From assembly GCA_001599595.1 (NCBI GenBank), contig BCHH01000012.1, forward strand, positions 375,543 through 439,542: a stretch of DNA of 64,000 bases, written 5' to 3'. How positions within the stretch are numbered: the stretch's first letter is position 1; every line of letters begins with the position of its first letter. Shown here in pieces: positions 40,466 through 52,378 of the stretch. A program made the translations under genes and the position numbers. Below the pieces are notes generated by a model. It was not told where the DNA came from. It saw only the letters and a program-made list of their open reading frames with translations, and ran no database searches. The DNA comes from Beverwykella pulmonaria (lineage: Eukaryota; Ascomycota; Dothideomycetes; Pleosporales; Melanommataceae).

Positions 40466-41911
40466 AGGAAGGCCAGGAGATGTGCGGTGGTGAGTGCTGA
40501 AACAGTGCGCGACAAGTTGTGAAGTAGTCCTCCAAAGAAGTACATCTATACACAGCGAAATGAAGCGACAGAGGTTTAAAGTGTGAGTGATCTGGAAACT
40601 CTGAGGTCGGTTTCAAGTATATATCGTCTCAAAGTAGTTAGCGCGATCTGCCTGGCTGCACAATAAAGTCAACTCCTAACAAAGTCTGCCTGCTGCTGTG
40701 TTCCGTCAGACATGACTATAAGACCTGGTTGAGCCCCCGACGTATGGTTCTATTTCCATCGTCGAGTCAGCCCCGATATCTCTCGCCCACAGCGTCTCCT
40801 TATACCCATTGCGACAAAGCCCGTTGCGATAACAACCCTGCACCACGACGTCCAGCAACACAGTCTCATAGGCGCCAGAGCGCTTTGCAACAATTCTTCC
40901 GACCTCACGCCATCCATCAGCTGCTCAGGATGTTTGCATCCTTCGTCCAGATTGACCACTCGGGAGAATGAGGCAACAATGGGCGCTGCAGAGATGGCGC
41001 CTGATGCCGCATCTGGCGCTCGTATCGTCGTTTGTCCCTCCTCTGGGCTGCATGCCGGGCATCACGACTGCCCTACCCTCGAGCATCTCGACAAACGCAG
41101 GAGATGCAGGTCATGATCAACGGGAGTTTTTGACCTGAAAGAGGCATCCGAGCTCGACGGTCCCAACGAACCGCAGCAAGCGGCCGCGGGGTATGCTGTC
41201 AAGGACCCACCACGAGACGCGCCATACACTACGCCGAGTCCATCGGGGATGTTATACATACGTTTGAATTGCAGCTAATTGAACTGAAAGGCGCGCGGCA
41301 GGACGACTGGACTTTCATACCCACTTCGGATAGCAGCCCTGTGCCACTAAACCCCAATGGGCTGGAGGGCTGCAGATGCCCTCGCTCGGGATGCAGATAA
41401 CCCCTCCACGCGAGCGACCATGCGGTGTTTGTGTCGCCGGACCTTCATATCATCCTGGTATGTAGACTTGGGCGAGTCTCTGGTGCTGGCCGTCACCAAC
41501 CGCCTGTTTGCCTCTTCAATTATCCGTTTTCGGCGTCTGGCCTGCTGTAATCGCTATCGTCGTCGTTTCCTATCTATTTCATCACTGCGCCCCGCTCCTG
41601 GCATTCTGAGCTTGATAAGAAGTTGAGGTGTTCTGTTCTTCCGGTGCAATAGTCCCGGGAATTGTGGGAGTGCTTGACAGCTTCTTTATAGAGTCTCGAG
41701 TCTCCTGGATGAGGTAGCGCTTTACTTTACGCACTTCTCGCTACTCATTCTTAACCTCCTGCTGTGCGACACATCAAGTCCAGGTCTACGCATCACCGCA
41801 GATCCGAGTCGCGCACCGCTATCTTGCAAACGCCATTTTGTAAACGCCGTATTTACAGGACCTCTCCTCTACTTGTATTTCCTTTACGTTCCTATTCTGT
41901 CTCCTCATTCA
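40466..41911. other. Spacer with traces of a decayed gene
   Basis: No intact gene is found. Between about 40770 and 41650 several stretches on the plus strand read like protein but in different frames and broken by stops, for example IGDVIHTFELQLIEL near 41240-41285 and a hydrophobic VFGVWPAVIAIVVVSYL near 41530-41580. They may be relics of one lost gene. I cannot name its family. The last 50 bases form the leader of the DUF3445 gene. Confidence 0.35.
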
Positions 41912-43510
41912 ATGGCCAACCTTCTGTTACTCCTGCTCGGTGCAGCCTTCTTCATCAGCTCTGCATTCGCTCTCGTGTACAAGCAAGGAAGACGTAGTGT
42001 GTTCCTAAACCGACTCCACTTCAGGCGTCGGCGGGCTTCTGGCTCCAACACTCCTCCACGGTCTCTATCTCCCGACAAGAAGCAGCTAGACACCATTACG
42101 GGACCAGACTACACAGACACTTTCCCACCATCTCGTCGATTCACCCTTGCTGAAATCCAGAGCAACTTGCCATCGATACTGGACAAGCCCCGGGATGTCC
42201 TCGCCGCTTCACCGCCGAATTCGAGGAAAGCATGCCTGCCGTTCACCATATCATACCTCGAAGCCAAAACCCCAATGTTCACGCCCTGCGAGTTCTCCAC
42301 CGAAGAGATCAAGGCTCTTGGAGACTTTCCGGATTATGCTACTCTCAGTGGTGTACCCCTTCCTCGCCCATACCACGAGTTCGATATCAGCAAGGCCAAG
42401 CCAAGGCCGTACAGACCCTTGCGGTGGAACTACCACCAAACAATGTGTACGTAGACAAAGTGTATAGCAGATTATATTCAAATTACTAATCCTGATTGCA
42501 GCCATTTCGAAAATGGAGACCGACTGGTGGCTTGAGCTTGAAAGTACCTACGAGAAGCGTATCAAGCAGCGACAAGATCTATTCGCCAAACATGGCAATG
42601 CCGTTCTAGATGCCCTCCCCGGTTCCGAGCTCGCCTGTAAGGAATTGATGGAAATGGCCCTGCAATTCCTATGTGCACGTTACCCACAGTACTTCCGCTT
42701 AGACAAGGAGAAAATGGTATTCTATAACGAGATCCTGCACACGGAGTCGGACCTCAGGGCCACACATCCGCTGCACGTCCTCCTCAACAACGTCCCGGAA
42801 GATTTTGCTATTACACTCCGAGACCCCACAAGCGGCGCCTACCATTTCAGAGCGGGCGTGATTTGCAGCGCTTTGGGCTGGACTGTGGCCTCCAAGATCG
42901 GTCTCCATCTCCAGCAGATCCATGCGCCGATACCCGACTACAAGGAAAAGATGCAGTTCTCAATGGACAGGTGGGTTTCACAGCGCATACTTACATGCTG
43001 GGCATGCATGCTAACGTACATTCCAACAGGTACTTCGCGAAGAAGCCAACGGACAAAGCCATCCAGCGCGGCTCATGGGGTCTGGAAATCGACCAACCGC
43101 TGTATATGCCACCCGGCGACCCTCACGAAGCGCACCGAAATGTGCAGCACGCTGACCTCGAGCTCTCACGTTGCCATCTGCGCGTGGACTGGCAGACTCT
43201 CCGTCGGCTCCCGCTATCCGGTGCCATCGTCTTCAATTTCAAGGCGCTGTTCACGCCAATCGAGAGCTTCCGCGATGAGCCGTTTATCCCGGCGCTACTT
43301 CTGAAAGTGCTCAAGGATGGGAAGAAGAGCCTGATGGAGTATAAGAATACGTGGCATACTGAGCATGTGGTGATTCCGGCCTTAGAGAAGTACGCCAAGG
43401 AACAAGTTGAGAAGGGGATTGTGCCGGAGAATTGGGAAGAGCATACGCTAGATGAGAGCCCGTGGTTTCCGGGGTGGGAGGAAAAATGGCATCGGGAGCA
43501 GGGCTTCTAG
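41912..43510 (+). CDS. DUF3445 protein (haem-dependent N-demethylase-like), membrane-anchored
   Basis: Three exons (41912-42446, 42502-42970, 43030-43510) give 494 residues. An in-frame ATG at 41873 would add 13 residues; 41912 was chosen because it starts the hydrophobic anchor MANLLLLLLGAAFFISS. The DUF3445 (HODM alpha-like) domain covers most of the rest: MSISKMETDWWLELE, FLCARYPQYFRL, RPYRPLRWNYHQTM, and in exon 3 FAKKPTDKAIQRGSW with NVQHADLELSRCHLRVDWQTLRR cut into recognisable blocks. Bacterial relatives are haem-containing oxidative N-demethylases; fungal members are uncharacterised and often mislabelled as mannosyltransferases. The haem ligand cannot be assigned here. The neighbouring NmrA-like and FAD monooxygenase genes share its orientation. 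Confidence 0.85.
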
Positions 43511-44481
43511 GTGTTTGGGACGAAATGTTTGAGACTTCATTCGGCTTTACTAGGTAAGTCCCGGCATGGGAGGCAACTCGACAACAATTTTCCCTTTGTG
43601 AGCGCACATATCACGTTATCCACATTTTTCTTCCACAATTCGACGTGCGACTTTGCTGCCGCCGGAAAGTTTTCATTCTCTTGGTCAATGGGGTTACTTT
43701 CCAAGATTGCTTGACCAGAGGTGGAAAGGTGTCAAGCGGAAAGATAACAAGCATACTATCAACCGACTCCGTATATAAAACACCCATGCAACCTTATTCC
43801 AACGACATATCCGACCATATGTTTCATAAGAGCCTTACTCGCTGTTTTTGACAAATTATCAATATTCGACTCGACATCATCGAGTCGTTCCGGTGCACCG
43901 ATCTCAAAATGGCTTAGTCTCACTACACACCAAACCCTCTTCCCCAACTCGGTGTAGCTGGACCCCCGCGCATCACATCACGACCCCTCAACGGTGGTAC
44001 ATAACAGTTTTGTGAGAACCCCTCACGTAAGACTTACGTGAAAAGGGTAGTAGTGAAAGGATAGGAGAAGTGATCAATATGTGCGCTGTCACCAGTGATC
44101 ACTGCCTTTATTGAAAACCGGGGACTCGTGGAGTCGTCTGGATCGACCAGGAAAATGTGGTAAGCTACTCTGAATTTATGGGGAAGGTGATGGATGAATG
44201 GAGTGCCGAGGACCTAGCAAGGATCACTGATCGGTATGAGTGGGCGGGTGGCACCCGGGGTACCGGTTTGATTGATTGATGAACTGTGGATCTCCTCTCT
44301 GACGCGGTTCTTCCCCGAGCTCTGCATTCAGCTACTATTTCTTTGCTTCTTCTCTTGCATTACGTCGAGTCGACAAACTATTTTCGATATATTTTGAGCT
44401 TTTCCTTCAAAGTTACGTCTGAGCTATTTCTATATTCTGCGAAGACTGCACGATCATACTATTTGAGCTTCGAGAATCAAG
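43511..44481. other. Intergenic spacer with a perfect palindrome
   Basis: No gene is seen. A 19-bp inverted repeat, TCACGTAAGACTTACGTGA (9-bp arms, one central base), lies at 44023-44041. Other short dyads surround it. The rest is the promoter of the monooxygenase gene. Confidence 0.5.
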
Positions 44482-46532
44482 ATGGGTGCTTCTACGCAAC
44501 CATGGCCGCAGGTGCCTGTGGGAAATAAAGACCATACGAGTGCGGCAGTTGTCATCATTGGGGCTGGTATCTCTGGTCAGTATCTCACTGTACTCTTCTC
44601 TGTCTTTGGCACTTTATTTAATGTCTTAATATTCTGACTCAAGTATGTTGATTAGGAATGTGCATGGCCATCGATCTCATCAAGCGCAACCAATGCCATA
44701 ACTTCATCATCGTTGAGAAGAGCTCTGGGATTGGGGGAACGTGGAAGTAAGTCTATCATAGAAAATAGTTAGGGAGGAAATTGGCGGTACTGACTGATGG
44801 ACTACAGTGACAACAAGTATCCTGGCTGCTGCTGCGATGTCTGGAGCATGCTATACAGCTACTCATTTGAGCAGAACCCCGACTGGACGCGCGAGTACCC
44901 GGGACAAGAAGAAATCCTCGTAAGCCCCAATCCAATCCATCCCTTTCGCCCCCTTCAAGTTTCACTAACAGCTTCTGAAGGACTATCTCCGCAACGTAGC
45001 CCACAAATACAAACTCTACAAGTACATCCGGTTCAACACATCCGTCGACGCTGCGACCTGGGACGCTAGCACATCACGCTGGAAGGTAGATGTACGAGTT
45101 ACAGGCGGCAAAGATGCCGAGTTCAACCCGGCGTATACAATTGAGGCGGACTTTTTGGTTTCTGCAGTTGGGCAACTGAACCTGCCTAGGTATCCCGAAA
45201 TTGAGGGGTTAGGAGACTTCAAGGGGAAGGTTGTTCATTCTGCACGGTGGGATTGGAGTTACAGTACCGAGGGGAAGAGGATTGGCGTTATTGGGAACGG
45301 TATGATTATCTCTCTCCCTTTTCGTACTCATTGAAGACGAGAATGAGTTGTGATATTGATTGTAACTTGGCACTGACATCTTCGCAGGAGCAACTGCCGC
45401 CCAAATCATTCCCACCATTCTGCCCACCTCCACCTCAGTAACCATCTACCAGCGCTCCCCCAATTGGGTGATCCCGCGCATGGACGGCACCATCTCCTCG
45501 TTCCGTCGCTTCGTCTACCGCTACCTGCCGCCCATCCGCTGGCGCATCCGAGCTCTGCAAATGGACTTCCGTGAATCGTTTCACAGCGCTATCTTCGACT
45601 CGTCGTCCGCTTTCGCAGATCAGATACGAGAATGGTGCGCTGCATCTCTCCGAGCACAGATCCCTGGGAGACCAGACCTGTGGGAGAAACTGACGCCAGA
45701 TTATTCACCGGGTTGTAAGAGGGTGATTATTAGCGATGATTATTATCCAGCGCTTGCAGATCCGAAGGCGGAACTCGAGACGAGGAGGATTGTTCGCGTC
45801 ACTGAGACGGGAATTGAAGTCTCCGATCCTGATAGTGAAGGTGGAAAAGTACATCATGAGCACGACATGCTGGTTCTAGCCACTGGGTTCCGCACTGTTG
45901 AATTTCTCTTCCCCATCAAGATAGTCGGAGCGAACGGCCGTTCACTGAACGAGATCTGGGCTGACGGTGCAGAGGCCCTCTATGGCACCACCGTTCCCTC
46001 ACTCCCCAACTTTGGCATGTTCTACGGACCCAACACGAATCTAGGCCACAATTCTATTGTGCTCATGATTGAGGCCCAGTCCCGCTACTTGAACGCTCTC
46101 GTTTCCGCCGTCTTGGATGCAAGGAATCGCGGGCAGAGGATTGGAATCATGCCGAAGAAGGAGAAGACGGAGGCGTATAATAGGGAGATGCAGGAAGTGC
46201 TAAACAAGAGCAGTTTTGCGGATCCGAAGTGTGGGAGTTGGTATAAGAATAAGGAGGGTAAGATTACGAATAATTGGTCCGGAACAGTGGTCGAGTATCA
46301 AGAGCTGTTGGAGAAGCTTGATTGGGAGGATTTTGAGGTAGAAGGTGGGGGGAGTACGAAGGAGGCAAGCAAAGTTGTGTTTGGCGCTGGCAGGAAAGAG
46401 ACCAGGGTGGGTAGAGTGAGGGAAGAGACTAGTGTCAGTAATGCGGGGTTGCTGGTGGGTGGGTTGGGTGTGCTTGCTATCGGCGCGGCATGGGTGTGGA
46501 GAGGGAGTTTGGCGAAGAGATTGAGGTTATAG
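44482..46532 (+). CDS. FAD-dependent Baeyer-Villiger-type monooxygenase
   Basis: Five exons (44482-44575, 44656-44746, 44808-44919, 44981-45299, 45388-46532) give 586 residues. The FAD-binding GAGISG is at residues 27-32 and the GGTW motif (GIGGTWNDNKYPG) follows in exons 2-3. The Baeyer-Villiger fingerprint is present as [14 protein letters not shown], and the NADPH-binding GNGATAAQ spans the last intron. LVLATGF is the second FAD/NADPH motif. These flavoenzymes insert oxygen next to ketones or oxidise soft heteroatoms using NADPH. Unlike many relatives, this one ends with a hydrophobic span ([18 protein letters not shown]) and a basic tail, suggesting tail anchoring to a membrane. The substrate is unknown. 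Confidence 0.92.
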
Positions 46533-47997
46533 ATGTAGAGCGTGGAGGGACTCAAGTTGCAAGAGGATGACTGTGGTGGTTAGGACTGTAGGAGCTATGT
46601 ATTCAATGTTTGTATACTCAACGCAGTTTACTAGGAAAAGTGATCGGATGTAGTTTTAGAACAACGAGAGTGTTTGTGGGAAGCAATAGGTCTTTGTGCT
46701 TATTATTTAATTCTTTTGGCAAGATTCTGAATTCCACTACTATATCATTGCCTTTTAACAAATATATATCCTCAATAATAATATATGTCCTTTTGGCAGA
46801 GTATAAAAACGTAGGGAGACGCTTATTGTGGTGGAGTAAAGGCGACTCGCAGCCATGCAATGTCCGAAGCAGCAATGCATTGAGGGAGGAGGATCAAGGA
46901 GAGGTTTGGCAGCATACTGTTGCAATTTAGTTGTATCTAACTACCAAATGAATGAAAGAGATGTGTGGTGGAAGACAGAAGAAATGTTCGTGATCTCGTT
47001 GGAGCGAGGGTGGTGTTCTTGGTGGTCGGCGTGTTTGATGATTGATGCTCCGTTCTCATTTCATCTGTTCTATGATGGAGGAGTGAGGTGTTCCGATGCC
47101 CAGATATATGCCGCGTTAAGTGATGACGAAGCAAGCAGCTGACAGAGAAACCAAGACCCTTTCCCTGCACCGTGCATCCAAGCCTTCAACCATTGATGGA
47201 GGTGGATTCGGGCAAAGTAGCTCTTCGCTACGGCGCATTATGTGTCTGCACTACGTTAGACATAATTAGAACGTGAAGTTAACGACAAGGCTGTGTAGGC
47301 GTTGCAACCGGGTGCCGAACAGAAAGATGTGTAATTCACATGTGGATCAATTTACAACATCTAAATAGAAGGCATGCCGTTTTAGACAAACTCCTCTCTA
47401 AGTCTTCCGGAATCATTTGGTGAGTCCGGATTCAAGAGCTTTAGACAGTAGGGTTCTTCGCCCCTTTTTCCTGAGGTGATACCGTGTCGTTACCAAGTCC
47501 TGCATCATCCGAGGTCAAAGCTTACACTTGAGAAATTGATCTATTGCCAACTTCTTGATAGTCTGCAGCACTCAGTGACGTAATCATTTATTGTATGAAT
47601 ATTGGCCTCGAAATACTAGTGTACCCAGAAGTTTCGTATGCTGTCTACACGTGTGCACACTTTGACCACTGGCTCCACTCGCAAAAATACTGTCCACCAC
47701 GTGATAACCCCAAGCAGTTCAAATCCAGCTTCCACGAACGAACAGATAACTGTCTTGTCATCCTCATTCTAGGCGGCTTAGATTTATCTGATTTCTCGCT
47801 CGCCAATATTGTCATGGTCAACGTTACATCCTCTTTGCCCTCTTTCCCCGTCGCCTCCACTCGCACTATATTGAGCTATCTTATTGTTCTGATCAGATTT
47901 GTCTCGGGGCAATGGTCTCCTTTATGATAACTTGCGCTGTGCCCGTAAGCCAGATTTTAGACGCCTCTGTTTGAACAGAACTAAATCAGTCTCAACT
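46533..47997. other. Intergenic spacer
   Basis: 3' flank of the monooxygenase and of the convergent F-box gene. It includes an AT-rich stretch around 46700-46810. A 110-codon frame at 47595-47927 has no motif or promoter support. No gene is recognised. Confidence 0.5.
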
Positions 47998-49044
47998 TCA
48001 AAGTGGTAATTTCTGCCACTGCGCCTCAAATTCCACTTCCTCATCAATGCTGACCTTCACACCCTGTAAAGCCTCGCTTTCCAAACCCTCCCCAGGCTCT
48101 ATAATAATACCCCTGACCTCCAGCTCCTTGAGTGCCGGCCATCCCCTTATCAATACCGGGCGAATGTACCTCTTGAAAAACCATTGGCGAAATCGACATT
48201 GTCGAGGTCCGTCCTGTTCACCGGAGTGTGGCAGCAACCACTCTTCGGGGTTCATGGGTTGTGGATCTGCACACCACAGGCTTAGTCTCGGCGGTTTCAA
48301 GACACCAGCAAGGCACGCCCATGTCAGGAATTGGGCCTCCATCTCGACGGTGTCTGCGCCCGAGGTAAGCCACTGAAGTCCGAGGTAGTCGAGTTGGCCG
48401 CACCGAAGTTGGAGCGAGGTTGCAAAGGATTTGGCTGTTGATTGGATAGCTTCTATGGGGTCGCTTTTGTATGGCTCCATGCCCAAGACCAAAGAACGTA
48501 TATTCACATTCTTATCTCCAAGTAGAATCGCGTTTACAAATCCAGGTGACATATACCCGGCTAGCCTGATATGTGTGGCTTGCGGAAACAGGTTCAGGTT
48601 TGTCGTAGGCTCGTCCCAAAGATAACTGCTTCCCTCAGTTGCATAGATGTCCAAACGACGTACACGGTCCAGATCAGCAAACGTGTAAATGGTGTCTCTG
48701 GTCCAGGATATAGAGCTCTGTTTATGCACTACTTGAGTCCAGATAAAGGATTTGACATATTTTGACTGCTCTGGGTTTCCACATAGCTTCCGCATAAATG
48801 GTAGTTGACGAGACAGGATTGCAGTGCATGCTAAGTCGAAGTCACCAGAGTTGTAATCAGGTGAGTAAGGGCCTTTATTCGTGGGAATTTTGGGATGAGA
48901 CAAGTCAACGTAGTGGTAGAGGATGGGTAGACAGATATTGTGGATATTTCTTGAGGTGCAGCAAATGTTTAAGACATCCTGGGATGGAAGAAACTCAGCG
49001 ATGAGGGGCCATATGTCACCCGGAAGGGTCCCAAAGGGTGACAT
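47998..49044 (-). CDS. F-box protein
   Basis: Intronless gene of 348 residues on the minus strand. The N-terminus MSPFGTLPGDIWPLIAEFLP, then SQDVLNICCTSRNIHNICLP, is a typical F-box of about 40 residues, which binds Skp1 in SCF ubiquitin ligases. The remainder, about 300 residues, contains leucine-spaced segments (VRRLDIYATEG, IRSLVLGMEPY, ALKELEVRGIII) like the degenerate leucine-rich repeats found in many fungal F-box proteins. These would form the substrate-recognition part. The target is unknown. Fungi hold many fast-evolving F-box paralogues, and nothing around the gene hints at its client. Confidence 0.85.
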   Translation of the reverse strand: MSPFGTLPGDIWPLIAEFLPSQDVLNICCTSRNIHNICLPILYHYVDLSHPKIPTNKGPYSPDYNSGDFDLACTAILSRQLPFMRKLCGNPEQSKYVKSFIWTQVVHKQSSISWTRDTIYTFADLDRVRRLDIYATEGSSYLWDEPTTNLNLFPQATHIRLAGYMSPGFVNAILLGDKNVNIRSLVLGMEPYKSDPIEAIQSTAKSFATSLQLRCGQLDYLGLQWLTSGADTVEMEAQFLTWACLAGVLKPPRLSLWCADPQPMNPEEWLLPHSGEQDGPRQCRFRQWFFKRYIRPVLIRGWPALKELEVRGIIIEPGEGLESEALQGVKVSIDEEVEFEAQWQKLPL

Positions 49045-49489
49045 GGTGTTGGCAAAATGCTCTCTAGAAAGTTTGACGAGCTAGAACGAGTTTTGGAGAA
49101 GGGAAAGAGGGAAGGATGGAGGAAGGTTCACAAAGGAAGCTACGTGGAAGCCTACGAAGGAGCTAGGATCAATTGAGGCAAATTCCGACGAAAACCTACT
49201 GCCAATTCTACACCCTCTACACCCTTAACAACAAGATAATACTTCCTTAAAGGAGGAATGACAGTCTCTAATTTACTAGAAAACTCTTGCTAGAATTTTA
49301 GCAATTGTTATTTCGTTGTGGTGGTGTTGTTGTTATTGTACGTCGAAGTTGAATTCTCCCCCAAAATAGTTGCTGCTTCAGGCTAGGTTCTTTGTTCCGA
49401 AGAGCTCGCTAACGAACCCTGCACCCCAGGCTTGGCAACGTCGTAACATTCATCCGCCGCGTCCTTTTCCAACACCACACCTCACCATC
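49045..49489. promoter_or_regulatory. Shared upstream region of the F-box and EVE genes
   Basis: About 445 bp between divergent start codons. It contains a GTT/GGT-rich run at about 49314-49340. No clear TATA box is seen. Confidence 0.4.
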
Positions 49490-50483
49490 ATGGCCGGGAC
49501 ACGCAGATCCGCGCGAACCACAGCTTCCGCAGCTCCAAAATATGCAGAGGTTGCTTCTGAAAGCTCTGGCGACGAGCCACCGAAGCGCAATGGCAAGAAA
49601 CCGACACCACGCAAGCGCGCCCGGAAAGAAGTTGAGGATGATGAGGATGACGACGACGACGAGGAGGAGGAAAAGGATGACGCGTACGTTCAGACACATT
49701 CGCATATATGGAATTTGACTAACATTATCCCTCACATCTAGCTCTCCTCCCCCAAAGAAAGCTGTAAAGTCTACTTCTCGGTCCGCAAAATCCAAGACCG
49801 ATGAATCCACACCCGCGAAGACCCCCGCCGTTGCGCCTCCTGTCTCGACATCCCCCACAAACCGCGACGCGAACGGCGAGCAGGAAGTCTACTGGCTGTT
49901 GAAAGCGGAACCCCTCCCGCGAATTGAGAACGGTGTTAATGTCGCATTCTCGATAGACGATCTGCAGAAGTGCACAGAGCCAGAGCCATGGGGCGGAGTG
50001 CGCAACCCGCAAGCCCGAAACAACATGCAAGCGATGCGCGCTGGGGACCTTGCCTTCTTCTACCACTCCAACGCCAAGCCGTCGGGTGTGGTCGGCATCA
50101 TGAAAGTTGCGAAGGAGGCTGAGGTCGACGAGTCGGCGTTCGATCCAAAGGATCCGTACTATGACGCCAAAAGTTCGCGAGAGAAGCCCAAGTGGTATTG
50201 TGTGAGTGTGGAGTTTGTGAGAAAGTTTGCCGACGTGGTGGACTTGGCAAGGATAAAAGGCTTTGCTAAAAAGGGAGGGGAGCTGGAGAATATGCAGCTG
50301 GTTACGAATTCGAGGTTGAGCGTGAGTAGGGTGAGGAGAGACGAGTGGGACTTTATTTTGGGCTTGGCGGATAAGCTGGGACGGAATAGTGGTAGCGAGG
50401 AAGACAAGAAAGCGGAGAAAAAGGACGCCGTGGAAGAAGAAAAGACTGCAGAGGAGAGGCAGATACTCACTGAGGCTCAATGA
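49490..50483 (+). CDS. EVE-domain protein (THYN1-like)
   Basis: Two exons (49490-49683, 49742-50483) give 311 residues. The N-terminal 110 residues are disordered, basic, then very acidic (DDEDDDDDEEEEKDD), and include a likely nuclear signal, KKPTPRKRARKE. The EVE domain starts at EQEVYWLLKAEPLPRIENG and contains FSIDDLQ, the WGGVRNPQARNNMQAM block and the hydrophobic DLAFFYHSNAKPSGVVGIMK. This PUA-like fold reads modified bases in DNA or RNA; human THYN1 binds oxidised 5-methylcytosine. A charged, Lys/Glu-rich tail follows. The protein is probably nuclear. Which modified base it reads in a fungus is not known. Confidence 0.92.
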
Positions 50484-50834
50484 GCCGACATAAGACATAG
50501 CGACTTCTATTCTCTTTTGAACTAAACCAATAGCACGTGCCGATCACACAGCATGCCTCGAAGGCCATCTTCACAAGGCTCATCATGTCTAACCTTCCAA
50601 CTCGGAACCGCAGAGTCTGTTGGTTTCTGTACCTTTTTGTAGATGCGACTTGAATCCTCGATGACGATTGGAGTATCGCCCCATATCTTAAGATGGAAAT
50701 ATGAGCTTCTTCGCTCACACTTCACTTTCACCTTCGCTCATATAAACTTCTGATCTCCGCCAACTTTCTTTCTTCTCCTACACATAACCTTTTTTGAATC
50801 TTATTTATTCTCTTTACTACCAGCGCTTCTCAAG
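50484..50834. other. Spacer upstream of a dead esterase
   Basis: No gene. The last 80 bp (CT-rich sequence ending in CAAGATGAAG) still look like a fungal promoter and leader, so the pseudogene kept its start region. Confidence 0.4.
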
Positions 50835-51533
50835 ATGAAGGGGTTACTCGTCGTCGCTGCTGCTGCCGTTTCAGCTACCGTAGGTGCAATCCAGCCTGTG
50901 GTCACTAACTCCCACGCGGAAGGCGGAGTGTGATACAAAAGCTTCGAATGTAACAGCATCGAGGCCTTCCCCAACATCCCCTACGGTGGGGACACGGGCG
51001 GCGCCAATAGATTCAAGTCACCGGAGCCTTTCATCCCAGTCCCGAGTACACGTATGATGGGACCAACGGCGACCCGCGTCCTCAGACATCCTCATAGTAT
51101 GCGAGCCCATTTGCTTCGCGCAGCAAATGTACAAACAAAATCTGATCATCTACCTGCACAACTTCATCTAGAAAATCCTTGAGCTCATTAAGGAGTCGCT
51201 GTCCAATGTCTCGAAGCTAGGCGCCGTTCACATCTCCGAGTTCCCGTACGTATTCGTCAACCTCTCGCACCGGAACACTTCTAGATGTACCTTTGGCCTC
51301 ATGCTCGTCTACTACGGTTTCACCTCCGCCGTGAGCCGGTCCTGGAGTGAGTTGGCGAGCCAAAGGGGCGCCGGGTGTGGCGACCAAACACTCGCTGCAG
51401 AGCTAATTACTGGCGTTCATACCGCGAAGGAGGGTGTTCAATTCGAGATTACATGTGATCGGGAGCCACGACTGGGGCTGAGCATTCTCCATGAGTTTTG
51501 GAATTATCACGATATCCGAAGCACAGGTTGAGA
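50835..51533 (+). pseudogene. Secreted carboxylesterase (type B), decayed and shortened
   Basis: The frame opens with an intact signal peptide (MKGLLVVAAAAVSATVGA) and the family start AIQPVVTNSHAEGGV. It then meets a stop and continues with YKSFECNSIEAFPNIPYGGD and GANRFKSPEPF, the conserved entry of type-B carboxylesterases. After about 51040 the frame is lost. A C-terminal esterase-like part follows (NVSKLGAVHISEFPYVFVNL and, in another frame, VSRSWSELASQ). The whole catalytic core with the GxSxG nucleophile is missing. At least one stop, several frameshifts and a deletion of most of the coding region are needed to explain it. The identification rests on the two ends. Confidence 0.7.
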
Positions 51534-52378
51534 GAGAGGTGTGCGTTCATTGATGATCCGGCGGTCTTCATTAAGCAGCTGCAGTACTGAGATGTCGGGG
51601 CTGAATGGCGCAGGCCCTTGAATGGCGCATCACCTCTGATGTCGCATAATGGACCGAATGGAGGATTTCAGTGATGAAAATTCCAGATACTGGTGAAAGG
51701 ATAGGCCGAGCGGTACATGTCTTACTGTCTCTGTCAGAGGGGATTTTGCCATCTGAACGGGCCGGCGAGAAGATGTCCCTTACTTGATACTGCTTGAAAG
51801 AAGATATACACAAAACCTTTCAAAGTAGGTAAATAATGGAGATGGAAAGATAGAATCGACCTCTCGGCCCTACTCCACACTTGATGATCTCACTCCCATC
51901 CCCCTACATATCCATTTTCCAAACCACCTCTCAACCACTGACCCATACAGCACACAACAAGTTTCTGATACCATCCACCCATGCCCTTCGCGTCACCTAT
52001 TTCACTCCACGTCATGTACTTGAAATGTGTACCACAGTCCTGCATATAATACAGCTGGAATGTACCATATGACGTAGTTATAATGAGAGTAATTGGAAGC
52101 TCAACAAGTTCAGACTCGAGTACGGTATTGCGGCGGTGAATGAGGCGGGCTTGTGCCCAGGCGAAAAGTCGGCGCTGGCATGCGTCCTCGTCCTCGCGAG
52201 GCGCAATATCAATAATGCATTTTCAAGTTTGATTCACATATACAGGTATTCTGGGCGTAAAACCATGTTTATTCATTTTCCAGATATCAAATTTCACGCC
52301 AATCATCAAATTCTATTCCATACTCCGACTCGCAAGTTCCAAATTCTCCCATTTCCCATTCCCATTCTCCCTAATCCT
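51534..52378. other. Intergenic spacer
   Basis: No gene is recognised between the esterase relic and the 3' end of the EthD gene. Probable polyadenylation region of the latter lies at the right end. Confidence 0.5.

Noticed and set aside
47595..47927. 110-codon plus-strand frame in a spacer
   Set aside because: No motif, no promoter-like leader and no intron signals; likely chance.
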